DNA of 64,000 nt from Tricholoma matsutake (Eukaryota; Basidiomycota; Agaricomycetes; Agaricales; Tricholomataceae). The translations under genes were made by a program, and so were the position numbers. Below the pieces are notes generated by a model. That model worked only from the letters and a program-made list of their open reading frames with translations. It was not told where the DNA came from and did no database searches. The stretch lies in assembly GCA_026075535.2 (NCBI GenBank), contig AP026539.1, forward strand, positions 1,860,001 through 1,924,000, given 5' to 3'. Shown piece after piece: positions 21,252-33,367 of the stretch (positions within the stretch are counted from its first letter, which is position 1; every line of letters begins with the position of its first letter).

Positions 21252-21677
21252 TGTAAAGGGACTAGGGGGGTGCCCTGTGTGTTTTTCCTATTTTTTATGT
21301 TCGTCCCATATTTTTCCCCACCTCATTTCCTTCTATTCTTCATTTTCTATGATTTTTCCGGATTTTATTACTAATTTTCCCTTGCTATCATGTTTGTATA
21401 TGTTGACACCTTTATATTTAGAGGCGGAGTACCCCTTCCGACACATACCCCTTGGTATGATGTCATTTGGCGGCCTTGATCCGCCTATCTCCGCCTTTTT
21501 CTATTTTTAGGTTATATTTGATTTTTGTCGTCTTCACATATACTGGGCATCAGCAAGGGGATCCTTAGAGTTTTCTCTTCGGATTTCCCTTTGCTAGGTG
21601 CGCCCCCAATCCCTGTATTATGTAGCATAATTTTAACTTCGGATTTCCCTTTGCTAGAGGCTCAGGTTGCCCTTATA
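21252..21677 (+). repeat. Right LTR (426 bp) of marY1-like element
   Basis: Starts TGTAAAGGG and ends CCTTATA, followed by CCATG. The four differences from the left LTR include a neighbouring pair: TTCGGTGG on the left against TTTGGCGG on the right. Confidence 0.9.
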
Positions 21678-21682
21678 CCATG

Positions 21683-21990
21683 GATGTCTTCATCAGCATG
21701 TTCAACTTCATGTGTGTCATCACCATCAAAGAAATCTTGTAGGCTATCATCAACATATGTATCGTGAGCTTGAATCAGAAGCTCATCAAGGGAATCAAAA
21801 AATGCTTCATCATCCCCCGCTTCATCTGCCATTGCCATTCCTGACTCATGATATGGGGCCAATGATGATTGATGTGATGAAGGCTGATGCTGATCATCAC
21901 CTTCCCAATTGGTCAACTCTTGTTCTGCTTTATCCTTCATTCCTTGAATGTTTCCAGATATTCCATTTGGAACTGAAGAGCATTGCAAAT
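21683..21990 (-). pseudogene. KDZ-family transposase, start of N-terminal fragment
   Basis: The minus-strand frame MQCSSVPNGISGNI ... DDSLQDFFDGDDTHEVEHAD is acidic, as in the poorly conserved beginning of KDZ transposases. It continues into 15637-15160 once the marY1-like element is removed. It abuts an oppositely oriented KDZ core at about 21950-21990, so the KDZ relic is inverted internally. Confidence 0.5.
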
Positions 21991-23795
21991 TGGCTGATCT
22001 GTCTGGTGCTGAACTGGGAGTAATGCTGATTTATGACATTGTCTGCCAGTACATCATCTACCTTCTGGAGCACATTGGTGCACATCTTCCAGCTGACCTG
22101 ACCATTGACCAGGCCATTGGGCTTATGCATGTACATGGTTACAAGGATGAGAGCTTTTTTCACTATGCTCCATCTTTCATTCCAGGCTCTGGCATCGTAG
22201 CAGGAAAAATACTAGAGTCCCCATGGTCATCGCTGAACACCATTTCCCCAACAGTTAGGACAGCAACCTTGCCACATTGGGCAGAAATGCTCGATGATCA
22301 TGCTATGGACTCAAATCACAAGAAAATGCTTGGCATGACTGCTATGCTGTGTGCAAAATCTCAAGAAGCCCTTGAGATCTCCATGCAACCTGGCAAGCAC
22401 CATGCTGACCTTATAGCAGCATTTGGTCAACAGGTGGTCAAAAGATGGGAGGATGAAGTGACTGCAGCAGAGTTGCTCAGGCTGACAGATGTTAAGGCCA
22501 TGTATATCTATGCCACTCGGGGATCAGGAGCAGGAGTGGGAATGGCAATGGCAATGGCAGTGGGAGTGGCACCGGCACTGGTTCAATCTGCAGTTGAGGA
22601 GTGGATTGATTTCACAATCATCATTCAACAAATGCAGTAACTACTGCCTAACATATTCATATATCACAACCCATTGTTGGCATACACCAGGATTGAATTA
22701 TGAGACAAAGTCTGCTGACTTGGTACATCACCAAATGTTTCTGACACACAATCTGTTGAAAGGGAAAGGGAAGCTCTCACATCCCACATTGCAACCTTAA
22801 CAGATTTACAAAATGCTGCCAATGTTGCCGACCATGACATTGCTCTGTCACAAATCAGCCATTACAATGTTGACAACTCTGATGACTTAGACCCTTCAGA
22901 CAAAGACACACCTACAGCATCGGGGCCTTCACATCTTCCAGCTGACAGAAATGCTATTCCAGTCGAGGAGCAACAAGTATACCTCCCATTTAATGGCCCT
23001 CTGGAAGAGGTGGAGATTCAGCTCAGGAAGAACCAGGCAAGCCAACTGCTGCATTGGCTGTGGGAGCTCATTGTGGACAAGTCATTTCAATATTCACACA
23101 TTATTTGAGCAGCCCTGAGAAAGGTAGTTTGCACATGAGCACGAGCCACTGTCCAGGAGTTGGTTAACAAAATTGCCCTGCATTCCCAAATGTATAACCA
23201 TTGCCATTGCAGATTGGTGGCACTGGATTGTGACACTGACACCTTAAATATGTTTCAGCGGTTAAAAAAGGATGACCTCAATGCTAGCACAGCTATTCTG
23301 AACCTGAATGTGCCAGGCTCCACTAATATTCATCTGTCCTGGATTTGGCATAATTCTCACATTTGGACTGGTGTTACTGCCTTCCCTGATGCCGCTGCCA
23401 CTCCCATACCTGCTCCTGTTTCCTTTCACAGTCCTGCTCCTGGTCCCACCAATTGATTCTGGGAATGTACATCTATTTTGTAGCTATTCATTTGCATTGC
23501 ACTGAACTTCTTGGATAGTCAGGCAAGTACATTGGCTTCACTCGCGGGCTCAGAGACATAGATAGAAGGAGGAATTGCTGCTGGTCATGTATAAAATGCA
23601 GTGGATGGTGCAGTATTTCATCTATCACAGTGAACAGTGGCAGTCAGCCTTGCACTCAGAGAATACCTTGCCTGGCCCCCTAGCCTATGCTAACCATCAG
23701 CAGGCTTTACGGCATGAATTAGCATTCAGGGCTGACACTGTGTTTACATCAGCAAACATCAATTACATCTCCCCCCTATGGCCCTCTATTATGTA
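21948..23795 (+). pseudogene. KDZ-family transposase, catalytic core and C-terminal part
   Basis: The open frame 21948-22640 contains LIYDIVCQY, IGAHLPADLTIDQAIGLMHV, GYKDESFFHYAPSFIPGSG, ESPWSSLNTISPTVRTATL and HWAEMLDDHAMDSNHKKML. This run is characteristic of the RNase H-like core of KDZ transposases. Later blocks, separated by stops, include DTDTLNMFQRLKKDDL (about 23227-23276) and MQWMVQYFIYHSEQWQSAL (about 23596-23652), the usual C-terminal region. Stops and frameshifts make it a relic. A GGCAATGGCAATGGCAGTGG-type repeat (22530-22580) was acquired inside. Confidence 0.75.
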
Positions 23796-24779
23796 AACTT
23801 GATCATCTTGATCTCTAACCACGATCATCATGTCAAATAAATGTCTCTCAGTCTTCAACTCTTTTTATTTACAATCAGGGCCAAAAGGTCCACTCCAAAT
23901 GCATACACAGCAGATTGTTTGGTATGCAGAGTCCCATTTCCATCAAGTCCTGTTGCACATGGAAGGGGCAAATGTCTTAAAGCAAAAATGGATGCAAAAG
24001 ATTCTATATTGTGAGCTTGTAAGCAGGATCTTTTATGAATCAAGTAAGAGATTTGTCACTGAAAAATATTGCAGCTGTGCATCATGTCTCAAATTGGCTT
24101 CACCACATCAATCACCCTGGTGTTCAAGGTGCCAATCCTGCTTCATTTGTTGGCTGACAGTCTTGCTGAGGTGAACTTTGACCACCTACCACTCAGATTC
24201 CATCCATCCCTCTTGGCCATGTTGGATGATGGTGTTGCCCATGAACTTACAAGCAGTCTAGTGCCCTCATATGCCCTGGATTGGTGGAGACATCATAATG
24301 AACTGGCAGCAGACAGCATTATGGGCATCAACACCCTGGATCAGTGCCTTGATCACCATAAGCAGTACTTCACTGAATCTGACTTGCCCACTGCCACTTC
24401 CCAAGCCATTGCTGCTCCCACTCCCACTCCCACCCACTCCCACTCCCACTCCCACCCCCACCCACTCCCACTCCACTCCCACTGCCACTCCATGGCAGGG
24501 TGACAATGATCAGTCTTTGTCTGGTTCCCTGACTGGCTTTGATGCTGCTCTGTTTTATCTTTCCAATTCTACCTCCTCATCTCCAGCCGCCAATCCAACT
24601 TCTACAGATGCAGCTGATGCCATCCTACCATCCTCAAAGACGGCTGCTTTCCCCAAGTGTACAATGTAGTCATTATGTACAAACATATAGTGACTTTATA
24701 TAGTGAGTCTGACAGCATCCATCAAACCTGTTGTGCAGAGAGAATAGTCAAGCTGTGGTCCATTGACTATGGTCAGCTC
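23796..24779 (+). other. Unrecognised remnant with CCCACT repeats
   Basis: A 144-codon frame (24069-24503) begins with plain protein-like sequence (FHPSLLAMLDDGVAHELTSS, ALDWWRHHNELAADS) and ends in a (CCCACTCC)n-derived PTPTHSHSHSHPHP tract at 24418-24490. I do not recognise the family. It may be a further decayed transposon protein. Confidence 0.3.
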
Positions 24780-25145
24780 ATCGTGAGGTGCAAGGTAAGT
24801 CAGACCTAGAAATAGGGTCATGGTCAGTGGAATGAATGAGCTGTTAGCTCATCAAGTAGTCTTGGGCATGCAATGACTCTAAGAAATGTGATCAGTGCAA
24901 CAATCAATGATTGAGATCCCAATCAACAAGATCATGTGAGATAGGTCATTGAAAACATGCAAATGACTATTGAGTCATCGAAAATGGGTAAAGAGAGTAG
25001 AGAGGGATGAAGGGATGACTCCCTCGTCATGTAAATAACAACTTGGAACATAAAACTTTGGAGACTTGGATCTGAGGAACCGAGAATCTTATGAACTTGA
25101 GAACTTATCTTAATTTCTACACCTTTTTGTGCAGAAGTCTTGGGA
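24780..25145 (-). repeat. Inverted repeat, left copy
   Basis: About 360 bases match 27560-27925 in opposite orientation. Both read PPKTSAQKGVEIKISSQ in one frame, then TRESSLHPSLLSLPIF. The pair brackets a gypsy integrase fragment. Confidence 0.65.
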
Positions 25146-25330
25146 GGCTTCGATTTCAGTATCTGAGGGACAGACTGGTCCCTTTGTGAATATCCTCTCT
25201 TAAGGAGAGAAAGTGTTTCCTTAACTGGATAAAGTCTTTCTTTGTTCACAACGAGCAGTTATGGAAGTTAGGGAGGAATGGAACACCACCCCGACTTGTG
25301 ATTACTAACCTTGACAAATGAGGGTCTATT

Positions 25331-26350
25331 ATAGTGCAGGCCCATAATGAGGCTGGCCACTGTGGTCCTGATGGGACATTCAAGTTGGTTATGGACCGCC
25401 ACTACTGGCCTAACCTCTATGACAACATCACATACTTCATTCATTCATGCTATAGTTGTCAACTTCACTCCAAAATGCGGCCTCAAATACCCTTCTCTCC
25501 AAGCTGGAATACTGCCATCCTTTGCCATTTTGACTTTGACACTGTCCACATGCTGCACGGTCACAAGGGAATGCATTTCCTTCTGCAAGCAGTTGAACCT
25601 GCAATAGGTTGGGTTGAAGCATGAGCTGCAAGGTGCAACACTGCTTCCATCTGGGCAACATTTATCTATGAAGAAATTCTCTGTCATTTCGGCTGCATCC
25701 TGTATTGTGTAGTGGATAATAGTTCTGAATTCCAAGCGGCGGCAAAATTATTACTCAAGCAGTATGGTGTCGTTATCATTGTCTCTTCACCTTACCACCC
25801 ACAGGGAAATGCTGTTGCCAAATGAGTCCATCAAACATTGTGCAGTGCCATTCTTTGGGCTTGTGGAAAGCATCCAGAATGGTGACCTCTACTTTTACAT
25901 GTGGGTCTGCTGGCAATTTGTTGCATAGCCTCATGTATGACTGGTTATGCACCTTATTTCTTGCTCTATGGTCATAACCCCCTTCTTTTGTTTGATGTGG
26001 GGAATGGGAACCCTTGATTGGCACAATGTACTGACCACTGATGATCAGACCTCATGATCTCATAGCAGTTTGGATCCAACAGATAGCAAGATGTGATGAA
26101 ATTGTGACAGAAGCTCTGGAGAGGCAGAAAGAGAAGAGACAGCAAGCCATTGACAACTTCAATCGTAAGTACGGGAAGAACTTTGGTGATGGAAATTTTG
26201 AAGCAGGCCTTTGGGTACTCAAGCACGAAACATGGCTTGACAACCAGCATGGCAACAAAGGCATACTCCGATGGTCAGCTCCTTTTGTCATTCATGAGAA
26301 ACTAAATGAGCACCAGTACCAATTAAGGGAAATTGATAGGACCATCCATT
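25331..26350 (+). pseudogene. gypsy integrase fragment
   Basis: The frame gives AHNEAGHCGPDGTF and HYWPNLYDNITYFIHSCYSC (H-H-C-C zinc-binding part), then the core with FDFDTVHML, VVDNSSEFQAA and SPYHPQGNAVAK. After stops, the C-terminal part follows (RQKEKRQQAIDNFNRKYGKN, WSAPFVIHEKLNEHQYQLRE). It resembles the integrase of the basidiomycete gypsy lineage whose gag/RT lies at 28.3-32.5 kb, but the order is wrong for a single element, so this is a separate or rearranged piece. VAK-TGA-VHQT again fits a lost CGA. Confidence 0.7.
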
Positions 26351-27555
26351 GAGAAAAGGTATCACGTCATTGCTTACACATTTTTTACTTTAGGGATGAC
26401 TGACAAACATTGCATACAATGGATAAGAATGGTCATAGGTATGCTACTGGACTGGGTGAAGAGCAACCCTCAGTATACCCTATATCATGACATACACTGG
26501 CTGATGGAGTGTTGACCCTTCCCTTCAATGACTACCTGAGTTGGATGCGTGTGGTTGTCTTTGGGTATGGTACAGAGGTGGATGAATATTGACATACTTG
26601 GGTGGGCAACCTTGACAATATCTGGAACAATGCTCGCGACTGCCAACTCCTGGACCCTGTTTACAACATGCCCATTAGCCTCTTAAATGCGACATGACGT
26701 TCTCACAATATTAAGAGCCTGATGGAGCTCTCTGATAATTATCTGGCCTCCCGCTCACGTTTACTTTCCTGATCTGTTCCCTTCAGTCTGTTTATCTGTC
26801 TTGCTGTTTGCCTGCATGATGGGGGCATCCTGTGAAGTATCCTCCACCCTGTGGTAGGGTAATGAGGCCTACTTGTAACCCCCACTCTTTTCTATTTTTA
26901 TCTTGCCTGTTGTCATGTTGTTAACAATTTTTCAATTAATTCCTACTTTTTAGGTTATGCTTTTTGTCAAGTACATGACACATCAGTCAGTTACTGCTTC
27001 CTCGGCCTTTGTGCCGACAGAATGGGAAGGACAGTACCAGTTTTTTAATCAATCTTGCATTTGGTGTTTCATTGGTCTATTAATAACTTATCTTGGCAAC
27101 AGTTTTCCTTTTCTGGCTAAGTCAACATCCATACTTGATGGGTTGATTGACTGGACAGTAGGGTTGAGAGGTCCCATTTGAGAGTTCTCTGTGCTTGCTG
27201 GGGGCACAGGCAATGTCTTGTCAATAGAGAACCCTGATGTGGAACCAATCCCCGAGACATCCCCAGCCTGTGAAACCCCAAGATGAGGAGTTGACGACAT
27301 GACCATGGTTTATTGTAACAAGCACAACCCTTCTTTTGGACTTTGTCAATACTTCTTGAGTCTGACAATCTTGATTCTTTAGTAGCTTATCTCTCACATT
27401 GTTTGGCTCTGTTGGTGCAAGAGAACACATGTGATCAGATTCTCTGTTATCTTGACTGCAAAAAATGTATATAGGTGTCTCCCCACCTTTCGAATGGGAC
27501 ATGCTCCTTGAACTCTCACTCAATGTTCCCCTCTTAAGTTTTTCCTCAAATTTTG
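26351..27555. other. Probable 3' region of the integrase fragment; no gene supported
   Basis: Sequence from about 26855 to 26985 (GGTAGGGTAATGAGGCCTAC, then CCCCCACTCTTTTC) is found in inverted form at 32515-32650, directly after the RNase H of another gypsy fragment. It may be LTR or 3' untranslated sequence. Minus-strand frames at 27088-27577 (STENSQMGPLNPTVQSI) are not recognised. Confidence 0.35.
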
Positions 27556-27925
27556 AAGCCTCCCAAGACTTCTGCACAAAAAGGTGTAGAAATTAAGATA
27601 AGTTCTCAAGGTCATAAGATTCTTGGTCCCTCGGATCCAAGTCTTCGAAGTTTTACATTCCAAGTTGTTATTTACACGACGAGGGAGTCATCCCTTCATC
27701 CCTCTCTACTCTCTTTACCCATTTTCAATGACTCAATAGTCGTTTGTGTGTTTTTGATGACCTATCTCATGTGATCTGGTTGATTGGGATCTTGATCATT
27801 GATTGTTGCGTCGATCACATTTCTTAGAGTTGTTGCATGCCCAAGACTACTTGATGAGCTAACAGCTCATTTGTTCCACTGACCATGACCCTATTTCTAG
27901 GTCTGACTTACCTTGTACCTCATGA
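27556..27925 (+). repeat. Inverted repeat, right copy
   Basis: Mirror copy of 24780-25145, ending at about 27925 (GACCTTGAAAAC-like and CTTACCTTG words shared). The few differences are mainly transitions. Confidence 0.65.
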
Positions 27926-28326
27926 CAAGCTGACCATAATCAATGGACCACAGCTTGACTGTTCTCTCTGCCACAAGTGGTGACTGAGACAGGGGGACAT
28001 CAGTTTTCCATGCAGCCATCGCACCTTACAACCCAGGTAAGTCCAAAGCCACTGAAACACTACTGATTCATCAGCTACAGAACCACTAGTCATCAAATTT
28101 GGTACCATCACATCCCACATCTCCAATGGAGCTGGCTTGTAGCCATCCATTTAGAACTGACTTGGCATTGTTCTAAGTCTCCTTTGCTTGTCTAATACAA
28201 AATCTGACTGTTAGAACCACACTGTGCCACTATCCCATTTCCCATCCATCTTGTACAAAGCTGTCACAACAACCCTCTACCCATGTTCCTCTCACTACAT
28301 GAAGTAAAGCCCGACAACTCCACCTT

Positions 28327-29480
28327 ATGTTGAATCCTAAGCCTCTAACCCCTTCTCCAATGACTACGACATCTGGTTCAAGTCAGCCTGCTCCGGGAAT
28401 GGCTAATGCACCCACTTTAAACCCTACAAATGTTACCAGCTGAACTATTACACCAATGCTGGCTCCTAGCTCGACCAACATGCCCCACTTTAAGGGAAAA
28501 TGAGTCATGGAGTTCCTAGATTCTCTTGAGCTCCATGCTACAGCTGTGCAGATAGACCTAAACGACCTTCCTCAACACGTGTTGCAGTACTGTGGCCATA
28601 AAGTGTGTTATACAATCGAATTAGCACCTTATTGGAAGCAAAATGACTGGGTGGGCACACATGCCTATTTAATCAAATTATATGGATCGAATGACTGCAG
28701 ATGCCATTTCACAATGGAGAAGTTTTGAAAATGGGTCGATGAACATTCCGACAGGAAGAGCTTTAGCAATGTACAAGATGTTGACCAGTATTATTGAGAC
28801 TTCATGGCCCATGCAGCACCATTGATAGCTGAGTCGAGACTTTTGGATAACAAAGCTAACATTTTATTTCTCAGTGGAATTCCAAAAAGCATGAAGAAGT
28901 CGATTCAGAAAAACTTACTTGCCACCCACACTACTGTCCAATCACCTCCCAACTGTGATGATGTTCTGGTTCTCCTCCAAAAAGAATTTGATGAGGACAA
29001 TCTGGCCAACCACAACTCATTCAGTTTGGATGACAAGGATGAAAGTTCAGATAGTGACAAAGATAACTCTGACAATTTGGATGATGACTATTGATGCAGC
29101 TCCAAGTCTTCTCATAAAATGAAAAAGAAGGTAAAATTTGATACCACAAAGCCATCGCCAGTCTCTTTGCCAGATCAAACAGCTCACATGGCAATTGATG
29201 TACTCACAAAACAAATGCAGGACATTCAACTCTTGCTCCATGAACTGGCAGCAATCAGGACCTCTGAAAATACAGCAGTGCCTGCTGTGCCCACAGTTCC
29301 TCAGGCTGATACAGAGCAGCAATGCCTTATTTGTGATAAGCCTAACACACACAGGGTGGGTGTCCACAACTGTCCAGAGGTCAAGGTCCTCTTCCAAGAA
29401 GGTCTTGTAGTGTACACCCCAGATGGTAGGTTGATGTGAGCCAATGGTTCAAACCTTCCTTGAGGCATCATTGGTAATGG
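28327..29480 (+). pseudogene. gypsy gag (gypsy fragment 4)
   Basis: From ATG 28327 (MLNPKPLTPSP), with several TGA breaks in one frame. Landmarks: PHFKGK, EFLDSLELHATAV, DLPQHVLQYCGH, IELAPYWKQNDWVGTHAYL, NILFLSGIPKSMKKSIQKNL, LLQKEFDEDNL, an acidic DDKDESSDSDKDNSD tract, and CLICDKPNTHRVGVHNCPE, a knuckle-like end. This matches the gag of a common Agaricomycete gypsy lineage. The TGA codons at FKGK/VMEF, MEKF/KWVDE, QYY/DFMAH and RLM/ANGS all fit lost CGA codons. Confidence 0.65.
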
Positions 29481-29829
29481 CAGTGTGGCGAAACAATTGA
29501 GAGACAAGAAAGTTACAGAGGTAAAGGCTGAGAGGGCAGGAACCCCCCTCCTCATATGGCTGTGAATGTGGGTCTGCAATTGAATGGTGAGGATTTATTA
29601 GGCAAGGATGTCTATGCTATCTTGTCGTATCCCACCAGATGGAATTCTTTTCCTGTTACATGTTCTCAAGCCAAGAATGAACCAAAGAAAGTAAGTGCAC
29701 CCCAAAAGGATATGAATTCAGATGCTAAGTACAGGCCATTGCCTTCAGTTATGCAACAACCACCGATGCAAGTTGAAAAGTTTCCCCCAATGCCTCGCCC
29801 TCTGATTATCCACACGTGAGAAGGCTGGG

Positions 29830-32497
29830 AACAACAAAAAGCACCAAAGAAGGACAAGTCCCCAGTACAACCCTTGAAAGAAGGAACAGACCAAGCAAAT
29901 GGTGACAAGGCCCCAACGAAACTGTCAGTGGGGTTTCACTTCACTTCAGCAATTCAGGATATGATCAATGGTGACATTCAGCAGAAAATTCTTGAAACTA
30001 TGATAATGCTCCCACTGAAAGAAATTTTAGGAATATCCCTGGAGTTACAGAAGAGATTTACTGGCCTAACAAAGACTTGACATGAATACACAGCAAGTAC
30101 TGTAATGACCACACCTTTTCAAGAACTCAACACATCACAAAACTTGACACTCGCCCATTCAAAAGTTTTTCTCTCCTACAACAAAGAGAATGAGAACATC
30201 AACAAAATACTAGTCAGGTATTCTTCTGCAGCTAAATTACATACTAACACACTCTTTGCAATGACTACTGGTCAGTTTGAGGGGACACTGGCTCAGAGCT
30301 TAATCTGGTCTCAAATAGCTTATTTCAACAGATGGCTCTAGCCCTCAACATGGATAAGGCTCAATGGTCACTCAAAGGTGTAAATGGTGGTCCAGTACCT
30401 CTCTTCTGGTGTTGCTGTAATGCTCCTGTTGTCTGTGGTGGCCATCGATTTGACCACCATTTCTTTGTCAACCAAGAAGATACTGGAAAACAAGATGTTA
30501 TACTTGGACAACCATGGCTTCAATGGTATTTGGAGATGCTGGCATACTCGAGGTCAGGGACCATTGAGATGTGGCTGTGGAAGGATGGTGATCACGATCA
30601 GTATGAGTGCCACCCTCAACAGCCTACCATTTCTATTCAACTTGTTGCTGTGAATGCCCACAAAACACTGATTGACTGACTTTCAAGACATGGTGAGCAA
30701 CCATAGAAGAGGTCACTGATTCAGAAAATTGAAGACAGCCATGCAGCCCATGCCTGTAAGTCGACAGGGTGTGTCTGTACCAAGTGTTGGGCAATCACTT
30801 CAGTGTCTCATTGGTGAACTGGTTACCAATGAGGATGATCTTGGTTTACTTACCTCTCTTGAGCCACCTGAGGCTTACAATGTGCTTCTTAGAGCCTTTT
30901 CTTTCACAGCTTTGATGACTACAAACCCTCTTGACACTTTTTGGACACAACGAGCATTATCTTGGAACAATTTTTGTTATAGTTTGCCAGTTGCATGGAA
31001 GCACAAGTACAAACCAGTTGATCGCAAGGTTCAGCCAGTCCCTACATACATGCCTGATCCTGCAGGACAAGTCTTCAAAACAATCATTATACCTGAACTG
31101 GCTCCTTTACCCCTTATCTGGAAGCTTTTGAACCCACAGGCCATTTGACCTGAGATTGACTTGATTTCATCCTTGGGACGGTACCCAAGGATTTTTTATC
31201 TGAATGAGAGATTGATTTACTAGTTTATGTTCTTCAGTCTTGCGATAAAGCTCTTGCATTTTGTGATGCTGAGCAAGGTATGTTTTCCTGGGAGTATTTC
31301 CCTGACTATGAGATCCCCATAATAGAACACATGCCCTGGGTCCAGCCACCAATACAAGTACCCAAGGCCATCAAGGCCACGGTTCAACAAATGCTGGAAG
31401 AACAGAAGGCAGCTGGGAAATATGAGTATTTGACAGCTTCTTACCGCTCACAAATTTTCACAGTGCTCAAGAAAGTCGGTCTGTGGATTGTCCATGATGG
31501 CCAAGAGCTAAACAAAGTAACAATCTGTGATGTGGCACTGCCCCCCTGTGTGGATGACTTTGCTGAAGGATTGGTCAGTCATGTCATTTATGCACTTGCT
31601 GACTTGTTTACAGGATATGATGGCCAAATTCTAGCGGTCAAGTCTCGACCTCTCACAACTTTCAACTCCATAATAGAGCCCCATCAGCTTACAGTACTAC
31701 CTCAGGGAGTGACAATCTCTGTTCCTGAGTTCCAGAGGTGTACCCAACATGTCTTTCAACCTGAAATACCTGATACCTGCGATGTTTTTATTGATGATGT
31801 TACATTTACAGGAGGGACTTCCACACATGAAGACAAAGAGATTTCCCCTGGGATTCAACACTTTGTTTATGAGTTTGCAACCACTCTCCAATGGAATTTC
31901 ACCCAGATGATTATGGCTGGGATAACTGCCTTGGGATGGAAACTCATTATTGTGATGCCTGAGTTGGAAATCATAGGATCAGTTGTCTCCCAGCATGGCT
32001 GGCACCTCAAGCATGGACTGGTAATGAAAGTAGTCAACTGGGGAGAGCCATGTGATGTGTCTGACATCCATTTGTTCCTTGGGACAGCAGGAGTTGGGTG
32101 GAAATGGATTAAAAATTTCTCACTGATCTTGAAGCCTCTAACATTGCTGACACATGGATCTGACAGGAAATTCTTGTTTGATGATGAGGCACACAATGCC
32201 ATGGAAAAACTCAAGCAAGCTATGGCATTGGCTCCAGTGCTGGTGCATCTTGACTATGATGCTGCAAGTCTGATTACTCTCCCCCCAAGAGCCTTGGATG
32301 AAGGACTTGTAATTGTAGCAGTTGACTCATGTAGCAATGGTGCAGGATGGGTCATTTTTCAACATCAAAAAGAAGAGAAGCACCTGATGATATATGGTTC
32401 CTGTACCTTCAGTGAAGTCAAAACTCACTACTCACAGCTGAAGTGTGAACTTTATGGTGTTTTTCGGGCCTTGAAGGACTTGCAGCACCAAATTTGA
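29830..32497 (+). pseudogene. gypsy protease, RT and RNase H (gypsy fragment 4)
   Basis: Spread over three frames. The protease-like part includes DHHFFVNQEDTGKQDVILGQ, then PWLQWYL (about 30450-30540). The RT/RNase H frame 31280-32497 has PWVQPPIQVPKAIKATVQQM, SYRSQIFTVLKKVGLWIVHD, VIYALADLFTGYDGQIL, a catalytic site FIDDV (about 31786-31800), FLGTAGVGWKWIKNFSLILK and a connected RNase H (AVDSCSNGAGW, HYSQLKCELYGVFRALK). It stops at 32497, where an inverted piece begins, so no integrase follows. Confidence 0.7.
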
Positions 32498-32841
32498 GGT
32501 ATCCATTTCCAATTGAATGTCGAGTACTTGACAAGAAGCATAACCTAAAAAGTAGGAATTAATTGAAAAACTGTTAACAATGTGACAACAGGGAAGATAA
32601 AAATAGAAAAGAGTGGGGGTTATGAGTAGGCCTTGTTACCCTACCACACTGTATCATTTGATACAATGTATGTGTTCAATAGGTTGTATCATTCAATACA
32701 ATGTACCTTACCTATGTGCATGGCAACCATTGCCAACACCTCAGATTTAGACAAATGTTTGAACCGCTGGAAAGATGTTTCAAAGGTTAGTGTGCAGCCA
32801 GTTGATAGCAAATCATGTCAAGATCACATACACTGTAACAA

Positions 32842-33362
32842 TTATTCTAGACTGTTATTCAACCTGTAGTACCCAAGGCTTTTGCATATGACTTGAAGGA
32901 TGTCCAAGGGAGCTGTGAGAATTTCATCAGAAATACTGAGCACAATATTTTTGGAGTTGAGAGCCCCACTGGAGCTTATGACAGAAGAACATCCTTTGGT
33001 CAAACCATAAATACAAAGGCCATTCACCAAATGGTGTAAAAGGGCCATTTGAGACAAACACACATTGTTGCCATGCATTGGAATGCCATGATCATGAAGC
33101 AGCTCTTGGAAATTAGTAGAAGAAAGTGTATAGCGCAGAGAAGAAAAGTTCAGCAAAAACTGATGGACAAAAGGAATCTTTGAGAATGAAGAGAGTGAGG
33201 CATCTGATGATGGGACATGGTGAGCAGTAAAATCATTGTTTTCAATAGTTTCCATTGGTAAAACATTCTCATCTACCAAAAAGAACAGTCGAATACCAGA
33301 TTTTACAGAAGTAGAGAGATGAACCTGACATTAACTTGCAAACTTTGCTCCCTCCTTCATTA
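32842..33362 (-). pseudogene. C-terminal part of a split hypothetical basidiomycete gene
   Basis: The minus-strand frame contains FLVDENVLPMETI (near the start), LNFSSLRYTLSSTNFQELL, HDHGIPMHGNN and LLHHLVNGLCIYG. I recognise this as part of a hypothetical protein type seen in Agaricomycetes, function unknown. Its N-terminal part is at 45388-45675, across the 12-kb gypsy array. Confidence 0.5.
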
Positions 33363-33367
33363 CAATG
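33363..33367. repeat. Target site duplication CAATG (left)
   Basis: Matches CAATG at 45383-45387 and delimits the whole 33368-45382 array. Confidence 0.85.

Larger units (their letters stand above)
15638..21677 (+). mobile_element. Near-complete Ty3/gypsy LTR retrotransposon, marY1-like
   Basis: The element is 6,040 bp with 426-bp LTRs at both ends and a 5-bp CCATG duplication. Gene order is gag, protease, reverse transcriptase, RNase H, integrase, chromodomain, so it belongs to the chromovirus branch of Ty3/gypsy. The LTRs differ at 4 of 426 positions by eye, all transitions, so the insertion is fairly recent. The coding region is nevertheless dead: one frameshift and five in-frame TGA codons. 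The size, LTR length and host type agree with what I remember of marY1 of Tricholoma matsutake; this was not verified. Confidence 0.9.
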
